Origin: Streptomyces sp. NBC_00443
GTDB lineage: Bacteria; Actinomycetota; Actinomycetes; Streptomycetales; Streptomycetaceae
Length of the DNA: 64,000 nt
Assembly: GCF_036014175.1 (NCBI RefSeq)
Contig: NZ_CP107917.1
Location: 6,696,001-6,760,000 of the forward strand
Reading direction: 5' to 3'
Of the stretch, positions 15,946 through 25,069 are shown in pieces; the stretch's first letter is position 1; each line of letters starts with the position of its first letter. The translations under genes were made by a program, and so were the position numbers. A model generated the notes under the pieces. It saw nothing but the letters and a program-made list of their open reading frames with translations, did not search any database and was not told the DNA's origin.

Positions 15946-16671
15946 ATGACCTCTAGCGACAGTGCACAGCAGCCCGCCCAGGCGTCCGCGAAGGCCCCGG
16001 CCAAGGACCCCTGGGACCTCCCGGACGTCTCCGGGCTCGCCGTCGGCGTGCTCGGCGGGACCGGGCCGCAGGGCAAGGGCCTCGCCTACCGGCTCGCCCG
16101 GGCCGGCCAGAAGGTGATCATCGGCTCGCGGGCCGCCGAGCGTGCCGAGTCCGCCGCCGAGGAACTCGGGCACGGCGTCGAGGGTGCCGACAACGCCGAG
16201 TGCGCGCGGCGCAGCGACATCGTGATCGTCGCCGTGCCGTGGGAGGGCCACGGCAAGACCCTCGAATCCCTGCGCGAGGAGCTGGCCGGCAAGCTGGTCG
16301 TCGACTGCGTCAACCCGCTCGGCTTCGACAAGCAGGGCGCCTACGCGCTGAAGCCGGAGGAGGGCAGCGCCGCCGAGCAGGCCGCCGCCCTGCTGCCGGA
16401 CTCCCGGGTGACCGCGGCCTTCCACCATCTGTCGGCCGTCCTGCTGGAGGACCCCGAGATCGACGAGATCGACACCGACGTGATGGTCCTCGGCGAGGTC
16501 CGGGCGGACGTCGAGATCGTCCAGGCGCTGGCGGGCCGCATCCCCGGCATGCGCGGCGTCTTCGCGGGGCGGCTGCGCAACGCCCACCAGGTCGAGGCGC
16601 TGGTCGCGAACCTGATCTCGGTGAACCGGCGCTACAAGGCACACGCGGGGCTCCGCGTCACGGACGTATGA
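15946..16671 (+). CDS. npdG: F420H2:NADP+ oxidoreductase
   Basis: A 241-residue Rossmann protein with the nucleotide-binding GVLGGTGPQGKGLAYRLA motif near residue 33. NADP-type residues follow in IIGSRAAERAE, and NPLGFDK, AAFHHLSAVLL and LGEVRADVE match F420-dependent NADP reductases. It exchanges hydride between reduced coenzyme F420 and NADP+. Streptomycetes make F420, so this fits. A 24-residue low-complexity head (Ala/Ser/Gln) precedes the domain. Confidence 0.88.
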   Translation: MTSSDSAQQPAQASAKAPAKDPWDLPDVSGLAVGVLGGTGPQGKGLAYRLARAGQKVIIGSRAAERAESAAEELGHGVEGADNAECARRSDIVIVAVPWEGHGKTLESLREELAGKLVVDCVNPLGFDKQGAYALKPEEGSAAEQAAALLPDSRVTAAFHHLSAVLLEDPEIDEIDTDVMVLGEVRADVEIVQALAGRIPGMRGVFAGRLRNAHQVEALVANLISVNRRYKAHAGLRVTDV

Positions 16672-16677
16672 CGGGAT

Positions 16678-16709
16678 GGGGGACACTGGTCGGCGTAGCA
16701 GTGTCCCCC
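16678..16709 (+). promoter_or_regulatory. Perfect 11-bp-arm hairpin just ahead of a ribosome binding site
   Basis: GGGGGACACTG (16678-16688) pairs with CAGTGTCCCCC (16699-16709), loop 10 bases. The GAAGGAG site of the 61-residue gene begins 1-2 bases later. There is no T run, so it may be a terminator of the reductase gene, an mRNA-stability element, or a structure controlling translation of the small protein. Confidence 0.6.
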
Positions 16710-16725
16710 GAAGGAGCCGAGTGAA

Positions 16726-16911
16726 ATGCCCCGCCTTGGTGTCTATACCCTGATCGTCTGTGTGCTCGCCGTGGCCGCGGCCGTGGTCTCGTTCGCGCAG
16801 GGCAGCTTGCTGGGGATCGTCTGGGTGCTGCTGGCGGGGCTGTCCAGCAACATGTGCTGGTACTACGTGAAGCGGGGCAGGGACGAGCGGCGGGACTCGC
16901 TCAGGGGCTGA
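16726..16911 (+). CDS. Small membrane protein, 61 aa
   Basis: A strong GAAGGAG site precedes the ATG. Two hydrophobic helices are visible (about residues 5-22 and 26-48) followed by a charged cytoplasmic tail KRGRDERRDSLRG. Function is unknown. It lies tail-to-tail with the site-2-type protease gene, 12 bases between stops. Confidence 0.7.
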   Translation: MPRLGVYTLIVCVLAVAAAVVSFAQGSLLGIVWVLLAGLSSNMCWYYVKRGRDERRDSLRG

Positions 16912-16923
16912 GCCCGAACCGGG

Positions 16924-17724
16924 TCATCCGCTGATCGAGCAGAGCTCGTTGGAGTCCCGCCAGAAGCGGAACAGGTCGTAGCCGCAGTACGTGTCGAAGT
17001 CGCTGATGCCGAGGCCGCGCAGGACGGCGTCGATCATGTCGAAGAACACGCCGTTGACCTCCGGCACCCACAGCAGCGCGAACACGAACAGCAGCCCGAA
17101 CGGCGCGAACGGCTCCACCTGACGCCTGACCTTCTGCGACAGCCACGGCTCGATCACGCCGTAGCCGTCCAGGCCGGGGACCGGCAGGAAGTTCAGGATC
17201 GCCGCCGTGACCTGGAGCAGTGCGAGGAAGGCGAGCGCGAACCGGAAGTCGCGGGGGACGCCGTCCAGGGCGCCCAGCCAGAACGGGGCGGTGCACACGA
17301 CGGCGAACAGCACGTTCGTCAGCGGCCCGGCCGCCGAGATCAGACTGTGCCGCCAGCGCCCCCGGATCCGCCCGCGCTCGATGAAGACGGCACCGCCGGG
17401 GAGGCCGATGCCGCCCATGATCACGAAGATGACGGGGAGCACGATGCTGAGCAGGGCGTGCGTGTACTTCAGAGGGTTGAGTGAGAGGTAGCCCTTCGCG
17501 CCGACCGAGATGTCCCCGCTGTGCAGGGCGGTACGCGCGTGTGCGTACTCGTGCAGACACAGGGACACGATCCAGGCGGCCGTCACGAACAGGAACACGG
17601 CCAGGCCGGGCTGCTCGGCGAACCCGGTCCAGGTGGCCCAGCCCGTCACCGCCGTGACGGCCAGGATCCCCACGAAGACGGGGCTGATCCGCCGGTCGCT
17701 GCGGCGGGTGAGAGCGGTGGTCAT
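16924..17724 (-). CDS. Site-2 protease-family (M50-like) membrane metalloprotease
   Basis: The 266-residue integral membrane protein carries the zinc-binding HEYAH motif (HEXXH) near residue 47 and the second metal motif NFLPVPGLDG near residue 175. Both lie in hydrophobic segments, as in the SpoIVFB/RseP superfamily. Start ATG 17724 gives MTTALTRRSDRR. No PDZ domain is present. Such proteases cleave membrane-bound substrates, often anti-sigma factors, but no obvious substrate gene is adjacent. It is divergent from the BTAD regulator with ~230 bases between, in which I see only the two 5' regions. Confidence 0.85.
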   Translation of the reverse strand: MTTALTRRSDRRISPVFVGILAVTAVTGWATWTGFAEQPGLAVFLFVTAAWIVSLCLHEYAHARTALHSGDISVGAKGYLSLNPLKYTHALLSIVLPVIFVIMGGIGLPGGAVFIERGRIRGRWRHSLISAAGPLTNVLFAVVCTAPFWLGALDGVPRDFRFALAFLALLQVTAAILNFLPVPGLDGYGVIEPWLSQKVRRQVEPFAPFGLLFVFALLWVPEVNGVFFDMIDAVLRGLGISDFDTYCGYDLFRFWRDSNELCSISG

Positions 17725-17955
17725 GAGGACGGGCTCCTGGAGGGACGGGACGTCGGGACTGCCCGACCGTACCGGGCGCACGCGGAAAACGTCTCGCGGT
17801 GGGCCGTTGGTTCCGGAGATGGTGGGGGCATGGGTTCTGGCGGGTGGTCTATGCGGGCGGGCGGACCGCACCCGACGGCTCCCGCACCCCACCCCGCAGC
17901 CGCCTCGCCCCGCCACCCCCCGATGCCGTGACCGGCCTCGCGACCACCAGAGACA

Positions 17956-20900
17956 ATGGACCCCGTGCGCTATCGCATCCTCGGCACCACCCAGGTACTC
18001 CACCCCGACGGCAGCCCCGTTCCTGTCGGCGGGGCCCGTTTGCGTGCCCTGCTCACCGTGCTCGCGCTGAGGGGTGGCCGGACCGTGCCGGCCGGATTGC
18101 TGGTCGACGAGGTGTGGGAGGGGGAGCCGCCCGCCGACGCCACGGGTGCGTTGCAGGCGCTCGTCGGGCGGTTGCGGCGGGCCCTCGGGGCGGACGCCGT
18201 GGTCTCGGCGGAAGGCGGCTACCGGCTCGCCGCCGCGCCCGACGACATCGACCTGCACCGCTTCGAGCGGCTCGTCGGCGAGGGCACGCGCGCGTTGGCC
18301 GACGGCGACCCCGCCAAGGCCGCCGTCGTCCTCGACGACGCCCTCGCACTGTGGCGCGGGCCCGCCCTCGCCGACCTGCCCGACCGCACCGCCGAGGCGG
18401 GCCGCCAGGCGACCCGGCGCCTCGACGCGCTGCGCGCCCGCCACACCGCCGCCCTCGCCCTCGGCCACGCCGAACAGTCCCTGCCCGAACTGACCGCCCT
18501 GTGCGACACCCACCCCCTGGACGAGCCTCTCCAGGCCCTGCGCCTGCGCGCCCTGCGCGACGCGGGCCGCACGGCGGAGGCACTGGTGGCGTACGAGGAC
18601 GTACGACGCCTCCTGGCAGAGCGTCTCGGCTCGGACCCGGGCCCGGAACTGCGCTCCCTGCACACGGAGCTGCTCCGCCCGAGGGGCGGCGGATGGGGGT
18701 CCGGTCCGCGGGCGCGCGACGGCGGGCTTGGGGACGCTGACGCCGGGGCGGACCGATCGGGCAACGGCGGGACGCCCGCGGCCCCCGACGTCCACGGACC
18801 CGGCCGCACCGACCCCGACACCGGCACCGAAGCGCAGCGTACGAGGCCCGCCGACGAAGGCACGGGCGGGTCCGGCGCGGGGGCCGGAGCCGGCATGGGC
18901 ACCGGCCCCCGCGCACGCCCCACGGCCGCGCCCGGCGAGGCGCACCTTCCCGGCCCTCCGAGCGCCCCCGGCGTTGCCGCCGCGCCCGACGCACGTAGCA
19001 CCGACGGCGCGCACCGCCGGGCCGTCACGCTCGGCTCCCCGACCGGCAACCGCGCCGCCCGCGCGGATGCCTCCGCCGACCCGCCAGGCGCACCCCGGGT
19101 CACCCCGCCCCCCGGCAACCTCCGCGCCCGGCTCACCTCCTTCGTCGGCCGGGAAGCCGACATCGAGGCCATCCGCGGGGACCTCGGCACCGCCCGGCTC
19201 GTCACGCTGCTCGGCCCCGGCGGGGCCGGGAAGACGCGGCTGTCGCAGGAGGCTGCCGAGAGTGTGCGGGACGGTGCCCCGGACGGGGTGTGGCTGGCCG
19301 AGCTCGCGCCGGTCGACGCCCCCGAGGCCGTGCCGGAGGCCGTACTCACCGCCGTCGGCGCCCGCGAGACCGTGCTGTACGGCGCCGGCGCCGAGGCCAT
19401 GCGGGCCGGGTCCGACCGGCACGACGACCCCGTCGAGCGGCTCGCCGAGCACTGCGGCAAACGCCGGATGCTGCTGATCCTCGACAACTGCGAGCACGTC
19501 GTCGAGGCCGCCGCCCGCCTCGTCGCGGAGCTGCTGGAGCGCTGTCCGGAGCTGACGGTACTGGCCACCAGCCGCGAGGCCCTCGGCGTACCGGGGGAGT
19601 TGCTGCGGCCCGTCGAGCCGTTGCCCGAGCCCGTCGCGCTGCGGCTCCTCGCCGACCGGGGTGCGGCCGCCCGGCCCGGCTTCCGCGTGGACGCCGACGA
19701 CGAGACCGCCGCGGCCTGCGCCGAGATCTGCCTGCGCCTCGACGGCCTCCCGCTCGCCATCGAACTCGCCGCCGCCCGGCTCCGCATGCTCACCCCACGC
19801 CAGATCGCGGAACGCCTGGACGACCGCTTCCGCCTCCTCACCTCCGGCAGCCGCACCGTCCGGCCCCGCCAGCAGACCCTGCGCGCGGTCGTCGACTGGT
19901 CCTGGGAGCTGCTGGACGAGGACGAGCGCGACGTGCTGCGGCGGCTGTCCGTCTTCGCGGGCGGCTGCGACCTCACCGCCGCCGAGGCCGTGTGCGGACC
20001 GGGCGCCCTGGACTCGCTCGGCTCGCTCGTCGACAAGTCCCTGGTGGTGGCCGCCCCTTCGGCGGGCGGCGCGATGCGCTACCGGCTTCTGGAGACCGTC
20101 GCCGAGTACGCCGGCGAGCGCCTCGACGAGACCGGCCGGCGCGTAGAGGCCGAGCGCGCGCATCTGACGTACTACCGCGAACTCGCCCGCACCACCGACG
20201 CGCTGCTGCGCGGGCCCGGTCAGCTCGCCGCCATCGAGCGGCTGGAGCGCGAGTACGAGAACCTGCGCATCGCCCTGCGCCACGCGGTCGCCGACCGCGA
20301 CGAGCAGGAGGCGCTGTGCCTGATCCTGTCGCTGGGCTGGTACTGGCAGATGCGTGATCTGCGGATCGAGGCCCGCAACTGGTCCCGCGAGGTCCAGGCC
20401 CTCGGCCCCGACCCCTTCACCGAGCCGGTCCGCCCCGCGCAACCGGTGTGGGAACGCTGCACGGACACCCCGCCCCCGTGGACAGGGGAGGCCCTCGAAG
20501 AGGCACGGCGCGGTGTCCATCTCGTCCATCTCGCCTGCATGGACACCGAGTTGGAGGCCTGGGAGACCCCTGGGGCACAGGCCAAGCTGCATGCCATCGC
20601 CGCCACCTACGAGCCCGGCATGCCGCAGACCTGCCGGCTGCCCGGCTACCTCTGGATCTTCGCCGTCATGCTCACCGGGGACATGGAGAGGCTGCGGACC
20701 GTCCTCGACGCCACCGTCCGCACCTCCCGGGAGACGCCCGGGTACGACTGGGAGCTCGCCGCGAGCCTGCAGTGGCGCGCCAACCTGTACGCCAACCGCA
20801 GCGACTGGGCGGGCGAGGGCGACGCCATCCGCGATGCCGAGGAGTCGCTGGAGATCTACGAGCGCCTCGGCGACCTGTGGGGCACCGCCGAGGCCCTCGC

Positions 20901-21627
20901 CGCGCGCGCCGAGGCATGCGAACGCAAGGGTGAGTGGGACAGGGCCGCAGCCAACTACGAGGCGGCGATCGAGCGTGCCGAACGGCTCGGCGCCCACGCC
21001 CAGAAGGGCGTACTCAGGGCCCGGCTCGGCAGCGTCATGATCGAGGCGGGCGACGGCGAGCGGGGCGAGCGGCTGCTGCGTGCGGTCATCGACGAGGCGA
21101 GCGGCGGGAACGACCAGGCGATGCCGTTCGCCCGGCTGATCCTGGCCGGCCGGCTCGGCATGATCGGCCGGATCTCCGAGGCGCGTGAGCAACTCCGGTT
21201 GTTGCGGGAGCAGTTCAAGATCGCCCATTTCGTCGTCTTCGATGCCTTCATTCTCGGTGCGGAGGCCTGGCTGGACGCGGCCGACGGCCGGTACGCGCGG
21301 TCCCTGGACACCATCAAGCGCGCCCTGGAACGCGCCGAGGAACCGCTGTCCGAGGCGATCGCCCCGCAGATGCGCTCGGCGTTTCTGAGCACCGCCGCCT
21401 TCGCCCTGGCCCGCGTCGACGGCGGTTGCCGTGCCCGCGACGCCGCCCGCTGCCTCGGCGCCGCCGACGGGCTGCTCCCCGCCCGGTACGTCGCGTCGAC
21501 ACACGAGCGCAAGGTGTACGAAGGGGCGGCGGAGCGCACCCGCGCGGTGCTCGGCGACGCGGCCTACGAGGCGGCGTACACGGAGGGCGGTGGCCTCTCC
21601 TCCCGGGAGGCCACCGCCCTGATCTGA
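17956..21627 (+). CDS. BTAD/SARP-type transcriptional regulator with NB-ARC ATPase and TPR-like domains, 1223 aa
   Basis: The domain order is: OmpR-type winged helix (about residues 15-90), bacterial transcriptional activator domain (95-240), a ~140-residue Gly/Ala/Pro/Arg/Thr-rich linker, NB-ARC ATPase (385-660), then a helical TPR-like region to the end. Walker A is GPGGAGKTRL and Walker B LLILDNCEHVV; the GLPLAIELAAARLRM motif also marks NB-ARC. The layout is like AfsR-type regulators, which activate secondary metabolism or development. No biosynthetic gene cluster adjoins it. ATG 17956 has only a weak binding site, and GTG 17965 (four residues in) is a possible start. Confidence 0.88.
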   Translation: MDPVRYRILGTTQVLHPDGSPVPVGGARLRALLTVLALRGGRTVPAGLLVDEVWEGEPPADATGALQALVGRLRRALGADAVVSAEGGYRLAAAPDDIDLHRFERLVGEGTRALADGDPAKAAVVLDDALALWRGPALADLPDRTAEAGRQATRRLDALRARHTAALALGHAEQSLPELTALCDTHPLDEPLQALRLRALRDAGRTAEALVAYEDVRRLLAERLGSDPGPELRSLHTELLRPRGGGWGSGPRARDGGLGDADAGADRSGNGGTPAAPDVHGPGRTDPDTGTEAQRTRPADEGTGGSGAGAGAGMGTGPRARPTAAPGEAHLPGPPSAPGVAAAPDARSTDGAHRRAVTLGSPTGNRAARADASADPPGAPRVTPPPGNLRARLTSFVGREADIEAIRGDLGTARLVTLLGPGGAGKTRLSQEAAESVRDGAPDGVWLAELAPVDAPEAVPEAVLTAVGARETVLYGAGAEAMRAGSDRHDDPVERLAEHCGKRRMLLILDNCEHVVEAAARLVAELLERCPELTVLATSREALGVPGELLRPVEPLPEPVALRLLADRGAAARPGFRVDADDETAAACAEICLRLDGLPLAIELAAARLRMLTPRQIAERLDDRFRLLTSGSRTVRPRQQTLRAVVDWSWELLDEDERDVLRRLSVFAGGCDLTAAEAVCGPGALDSLGSLVDKSLVVAAPSAGGAMRYRLLETVAEYAGERLDETGRRVEAERAHLTYYRELARTTDALLRGPGQLAAIERLEREYENLRIALRHAVADRDEQEALCLILSLGWYWQMRDLRIEARNWSREVQALGPDPFTEPVRPAQPVWERCTDTPPPWTGEALEEARRGVHLVHLACMDTELEAWETPGAQAKLHAIAATYEPGMPQTCRLPGYLWIFAVMLTGDMERLRTVLDATVRTSRETPGYDWELAASLQWRANLYANRSDWAGEGDAIRDAEESLEIYERLGDLWGTAEALAARAEACERKGEWDRAAANYEAAIERAERLGAHAQKGVLRARLGSVMIEAGDGERGERLLRAVIDEASGGNDQAMPFARLILAGRLGMIGRISEAREQLRLLREQFKIAHFVVFDAFILGAEAWLDAADGRYARSLDTIKRALERAEEPLSEAIAPQMRSAFLSTAAFALARVDGGCRARDAARCLGAADGLLPARYVASTHERKVYEGAAERTRAVLGDAAYEAAYTEGGGLSSREATALI

Positions 21628-21632
21628 CGTCC

Positions 21633-21692
21633 GTCGGTTCCTCGTACGGAACGTCAGTTCTTTGTATGGAACGTCAGTTCTTCGTGCGGAAC
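21633..21692. repeat. Three tandem 20-base repeats overlapping the ABC permease 3' end
   Basis: Units at 21633-21652, 21653-21672 and 21673-21692 are imperfect copies of GTCAGTTCTTCGTGCGGAAC. The third copy encodes the last codons (FRTKN and stop) of the minus-strand permease. Each unit is itself a small dyad (GTTC ... GGAAC), so the array can form successive hairpins between two convergent genes. Confidence 0.85.
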
Positions 21693-22498
21693 TTGTGGAT
21701 CGCGATCGGCGCCATGATCGCCGTGAGGCCGACCGACCAGGCGACGGTCACCCACAGGTCGTGCGCGACCGGGCCGCCCACCATCAGGCCGCGCGCGGCG
21801 TCCGCGAGCGAGGACAGCGGGTTGACGTCGGTGAAGGACTGCAGCCAGCCCGGCATCGACGTGGTCGGCGCGAAGATCGACGAGCCGAACTGGAGCGGCA
21901 TCAGCACCAGGAAGCCGAGCCCCTGCACGGACTGCGCGCTCTTCAGGATCACGCCGAGGGTGAGGAACACCCACATCAGCGCCGACCCGAACAGCGCGGC
22001 CAGCGCCACGGCCGCGAGCAGCCCGCCCCAGTTGGTGATGTCGAAGCCGACCAGGACGCCGACGATCAGCATGATCGTGGTGGCGATCATCATGCGCAGG
22101 AGTTCCACCGCGATCTTGGCGAAGAGCACCGAGCCGCGTCCGATCGGCAGGGACCGGAACCGGTCCATGACGCCGGTGTTGAAGTCCTGGTTGAACCCGG
22201 TCCCGACCGACATGGCCATGCTCATGCCCATCATGGCCATCATGCCGGGCACGACGTACTGGACGTAGTCCTCCTGGCCGCCGCCGAGCGCCTGCCCGAT
22301 CGAGCCGCCGAAGACGTACACGAACAGCAGCGTGAAGACGATCGGCATCAGGATGGCGTCGAACATCGACTCCGGGTCCTGCCGGATCCACAGGAGATTA
22401 CGGCGTACGAGCGCACCGGTGTGCCGCAGATGTGCCCGCAACGAGATGCGCGCGTCGGCGGTTGCCGCCGTGCCGGCAGGAGTGGTGGCGGTGGTCAT
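21674..22498 (-). CDS. ABC-2 type exporter permease, DrrB-like
   Basis: The 274-residue protein has about six hydrophobic helices and matches ABC-2 transporter permeases of the daunorubicin-exporter DrrB group: RNLLWIRQDPESMFDAILMP near the start and NPLSSLADAARGLMVGG near residue 220. The start ATG overlaps the ATPase stop by four bases (ATGA), so the two are translationally coupled. A Met-rich stretch (MMAMMGMSMAM) sits in the third helix. Export substrate is unknown; drugs or lipids are typical. Confidence 0.88.
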   Translation of the reverse strand: MTTATTPAGTAATADARISLRAHLRHTGALVRRNLLWIRQDPESMFDAILMPIVFTLLFVYVFGGSIGQALGGGQEDYVQYVVPGMMAMMGMSMAMSVGTGFNQDFNTGVMDRFRSLPIGRGSVLFAKIAVELLRMMIATTIMLIVGVLVGFDITNWGGLLAAVALAALFGSALMWVFLTLGVILKSAQSVQGLGFLVLMPLQFGSSIFAPTTSMPGWLQSFTDVNPLSSLADAARGLMVGGPVAHDLWVTVAWSVGLTAIMAPIAIHKFRTKN

Positions 22499-23520
22499 AC
22501 GGCGACCTCCTCGCGGTCGTCGGCGGGCACGGCGTCCTGCGGGGCACTGGCTCGGTGGCCGGTGAGGGACAGGAACACCTCGTCCAGGCTGGGCAGTTCG
22601 GTGGAGATGGAGGCGAGGGTGACGCCCCGCGCGGTGACGGCGCCGACGATGGCGGTGAGCTGCTCGTCGCTGAGCACCGGGACGAGCAGGGTGCCGGTCT
22701 CGGTGTCCACGGTGGTGGTCGCGAGGCCGGTGATGCCGAGGTCGTCGAGGTACCCGGCGAGGGGGCGCAGCTGCAGGGCGTCGGTCGGCCGGATCCGCAG
22801 GGTGCGCCCGCCCACCTTGGCCTTGAGCTCCTCGATGCCCCCGCCCGCGATGACCTTGCCCCGGTCGACGACCGTCAGCTCGGAGGCGAGCTGCTCGGCC
22901 TCCTCCATGTACTGGGTGGTCAGCAGTACGGTCACCCCGTCCCCGACCATGGCCTTGACCTCGGCCCACACCTCGTTGCGGGTCCGCGGGTCGAGCCCCG
23001 TGGTCGGTTCGTCGAGGAACAGCACCGTGGGCCGGCCGATCATGGAGGCGGCCAGGTCGAGCCGCCGCCGCATGCCGCCGGAGTAGGTCGCCGCGGGCCG
23101 CTTGGCCGCGTCGGTCAGCGAGAACCGCTCCAGCAGCTCGTCGGCACGCGTGCGTGCCTCCTTGCGGGGCAGGTCCAGAAGCCGCCCGATGAGGTACAGG
23201 TTCTCCCACCCGGGGAGCTTCTCGTCGACGGAGGCGTACTGACCGGTCAGCCCGATCACCCTCCGCAGCTGCCGGGGCTGCCGCAGGACGTCGTATCCGG
23301 CGACGGTGGCCTCTCCGGCGTCCGGGGCCAGCAGCGTGGACAGGATGCGCACGATGGTGGTCTTGCCGGCCCCGTTCGGCCCGAGCACGCCCATCACGGT
23401 GCCCTCGCGCACCTCCAGGTCGACACCGTCCAGAGCCTTGGTCTCGCCGTAGTGCTTGACCAACCCCCGCACGGATACGGCGCTGCTCGCGCCGCCGGGG
23501 TTCTTGTCGATTCGCGTCAT
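22495..23520 (-). CDS. ABC exporter ATPase, DrrA-like
   Basis: A 341-residue ATPase with Walker A GPNGAGKTT, signature YSGGMRRRLDLA, Walker B VLFLDEPTTGLDPRTR, and the C-terminal ~100-residue extension characteristic of DrrA-type ATPases. I chose ATG 23520 (MTRIDKN) over a TTG at 23550. It forms an export pair with the coupled permease downstream. Confidence 0.9.
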   Translation of the reverse strand: MTRIDKNPGGASSAVSVRGLVKHYGETKALDGVDLEVREGTVMGVLGPNGAGKTTIVRILSTLLAPDAGEATVAGYDVLRQPRQLRRVIGLTGQYASVDEKLPGWENLYLIGRLLDLPRKEARTRADELLERFSLTDAAKRPAATYSGGMRRRLDLAASMIGRPTVLFLDEPTTGLDPRTRNEVWAEVKAMVGDGVTVLLTTQYMEEAEQLASELTVVDRGKVIAGGGIEELKAKVGGRTLRIRPTDALQLRPLAGYLDDLGITGLATTTVDTETGTLLVPVLSDEQLTAIVGAVTARGVTLASISTELPSLDEVFLSLTGHRASAPQDAVPADDREEVAV

Positions 23521-23630
23521 GGGGACGACGTTGTCAGGCCGCACCGACAAACCACCGACAGCTCACCGACATGGCCTACGACCCACCGACAAGCGATGGC
23601 GGCATGTGAGGGTGCACGCGAGGGGTGTGC

Positions 23631-23670
23631 AACGGAGGGGCGCCCGGTGATCACCGGGCGCCCCTCCGTT
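23631..23670 (-). terminator. 40-base perfect palindrome between exporter genes
   Basis: The arms AACGGAGGGGCGCCCGGTGA and its exact complement meet without mismatch, giving a 20-bp potential stem. It lies 17 bases beyond the stop of the MFS gene at 23688 and ahead of the ABC ATPase promoter region. It lacks a T tract, as many Streptomyces terminators do. Confidence 0.8.
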
Positions 23671-23687
23671 CGCAGGACTCGCAGGAC

Positions 23688-24968
23688 TCAGTACTGGACC
23701 GTCTCCGCCTGCTGCGGAACATGCGAGGCGACCACGCGCTCCCGCCCGGCCCGCTCGGCGACCCGACGCCGGTCCACCGCGTACGCGGCACCCGCGACGC
23801 CGAGCCCGAGGACGGCCAGTACGGCGCCCGCCAGTGCCGGCGAGGTGACCCCGAGTCCCGCCGCGAGGGCGATGCCGCCGATCCAGGCACCGCCCGCGTT
23901 GGCGAGGTTGAAGGCCGCCTGGTTGGCCGAGGAGGCCAGGGACGGGGCGCTGGACGCCTTCTCCATCACCATCAGCTGCAGCGGGGAGCCCGTGGCGAAG
24001 GCGGCCATGCCCAGCAGGACGACCGCCAGGGCCGCGCTCCACGCCGTCGACATCAGGAGCGGGAAGAGAGCCAGGATCAGCGCCAGCGAGAGCAGGCCCC
24101 CGAACAGCGTCCGCCGCATCGCGTGGTCCGCCAGGCGCCCGCCCAGCAGGTTGCCCGCCGTCGCCCCGACACCGAACAGCGCCAGCAGCAGCGTCACGCT
24201 GGCGTCGGTGTATCCGGCGGCGTCGGTGAGCATCGGCGTGATGTAGCTGTACGCGGCGAACAGCGCGCCGAAGCCCGCGACCGTCGTGCCGAGCGCCAGC
24301 CACACCGGCAGGGAGCGCAGGGCGGCCAGCTCGCCGCGCAGGCCGGCCCGCTCGGCGGCGTGCGGCTCGGCGCGCGGGATGAGCAGCGCCAGCGCCGCCA
24401 TCGCGGCCAGGCCGATCGTGCTCACGCCGAGGAAGGTGGCCCGCCAGCCCAGGCTCTGGCCCATCAGCGTGGCCACCGGCACGCCCGCGACGTTGGCCAT
24501 CGTCAGGCCGAGGAACATCAGCGACACGGAGCGGGCCTTGCGCTCCGGCGCGACCATGCTCGTCGCCACGACCGCGCCGACGCCGAAGAAGGCACCGTGC
24601 GGCAGGCCGCTGAGGAAGCGGGCGGCCATCAGCCACTGGTAGTCGGGGGCGAAGGCGGACAGCGCGTTGCCCGCGACGAACAGGGCCATCAGGCCGATCA
24701 GGACCGTGCGGCGGGGCATGCGTGCCGTGACCGCGGCCAGCAGGGGGGCGCCGATGACGACGCCGAGGGCGTACGCCGAGACCAGGTGTCCGGCGGTGGG
24801 GATCGAGATGTCCAGGTCGTTGGCGACTTCGGGCAGCAGGCCCATCATCACGAACTCGGTCGTACCTATGCCGAAGGCGCCGACGGCCAGGGCGAGCAGG
24901 GCCAGGGGCATGAAAGTGCCTTTGCCTTTCAGGGTCGAGAGCGGAGCTTCGTACTCCGTGATGTTCAT
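23688..24968 (-). CDS. MFS efflux protein (DHA1, arabinose/chloramphenicol-exporter type)
   Basis: A 426-residue transporter with 12 hydrophobic helices. It contains GTTEFVMMGLLPEVANDL near the start and RFLSGLPHGAFFGVGAV, both diagnostic of the AraJ/Cml group of DHA1 exporters. The loop after helix 2 has TARMPRRTVLI. Such proteins export chloramphenicol-like drugs or sugars. It is transcribed alone and ends at the 40-base palindrome. Confidence 0.87.
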   Translation of the reverse strand: MNITEYEAPLSTLKGKGTFMPLALLALAVGAFGIGTTEFVMMGLLPEVANDLDISIPTAGHLVSAYALGVVIGAPLLAAVTARMPRRTVLIGLMALFVAGNALSAFAPDYQWLMAARFLSGLPHGAFFGVGAVVATSMVAPERKARSVSLMFLGLTMANVAGVPVATLMGQSLGWRATFLGVSTIGLAAMAALALLIPRAEPHAAERAGLRGELAALRSLPVWLALGTTVAGFGALFAAYSYITPMLTDAAGYTDASVTLLLALFGVGATAGNLLGGRLADHAMRRTLFGGLLSLALILALFPLLMSTAWSAALAVVLLGMAAFATGSPLQLMVMEKASSAPSLASSANQAAFNLANAGGAWIGGIALAAGLGVTSPALAGAVLAVLGLGVAGAAYAVDRRRVAERAGRERVVASHVPQQAETVQY

Positions 24969-25069
24969 TCCGTATGTTCAAGTACGGAACAAAGTCTCTC
25001 AGGCCCGGTATTCCAGCAGATGGCGATCCGGTTGCCGGGGCCCGTCCAGGCGGCGCTGACCAGGGGTTT

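Noticed and set aside
16924..21504. Open minus-strand frame of 1526 codons
   Set aside because: Only its last 266 codons (site-2-type protease) are real. The rest is antisense to the BTAD regulator and is kept open by GC bias.
17956..23520. Secondary-metabolite cluster suggested by the AfsR-like regulator and DrrAB-like exporter
   Set aside because: No synthase, NRPS, terpene or tailoring genes adjoin them; regulator and exporter alone do not make a cluster.
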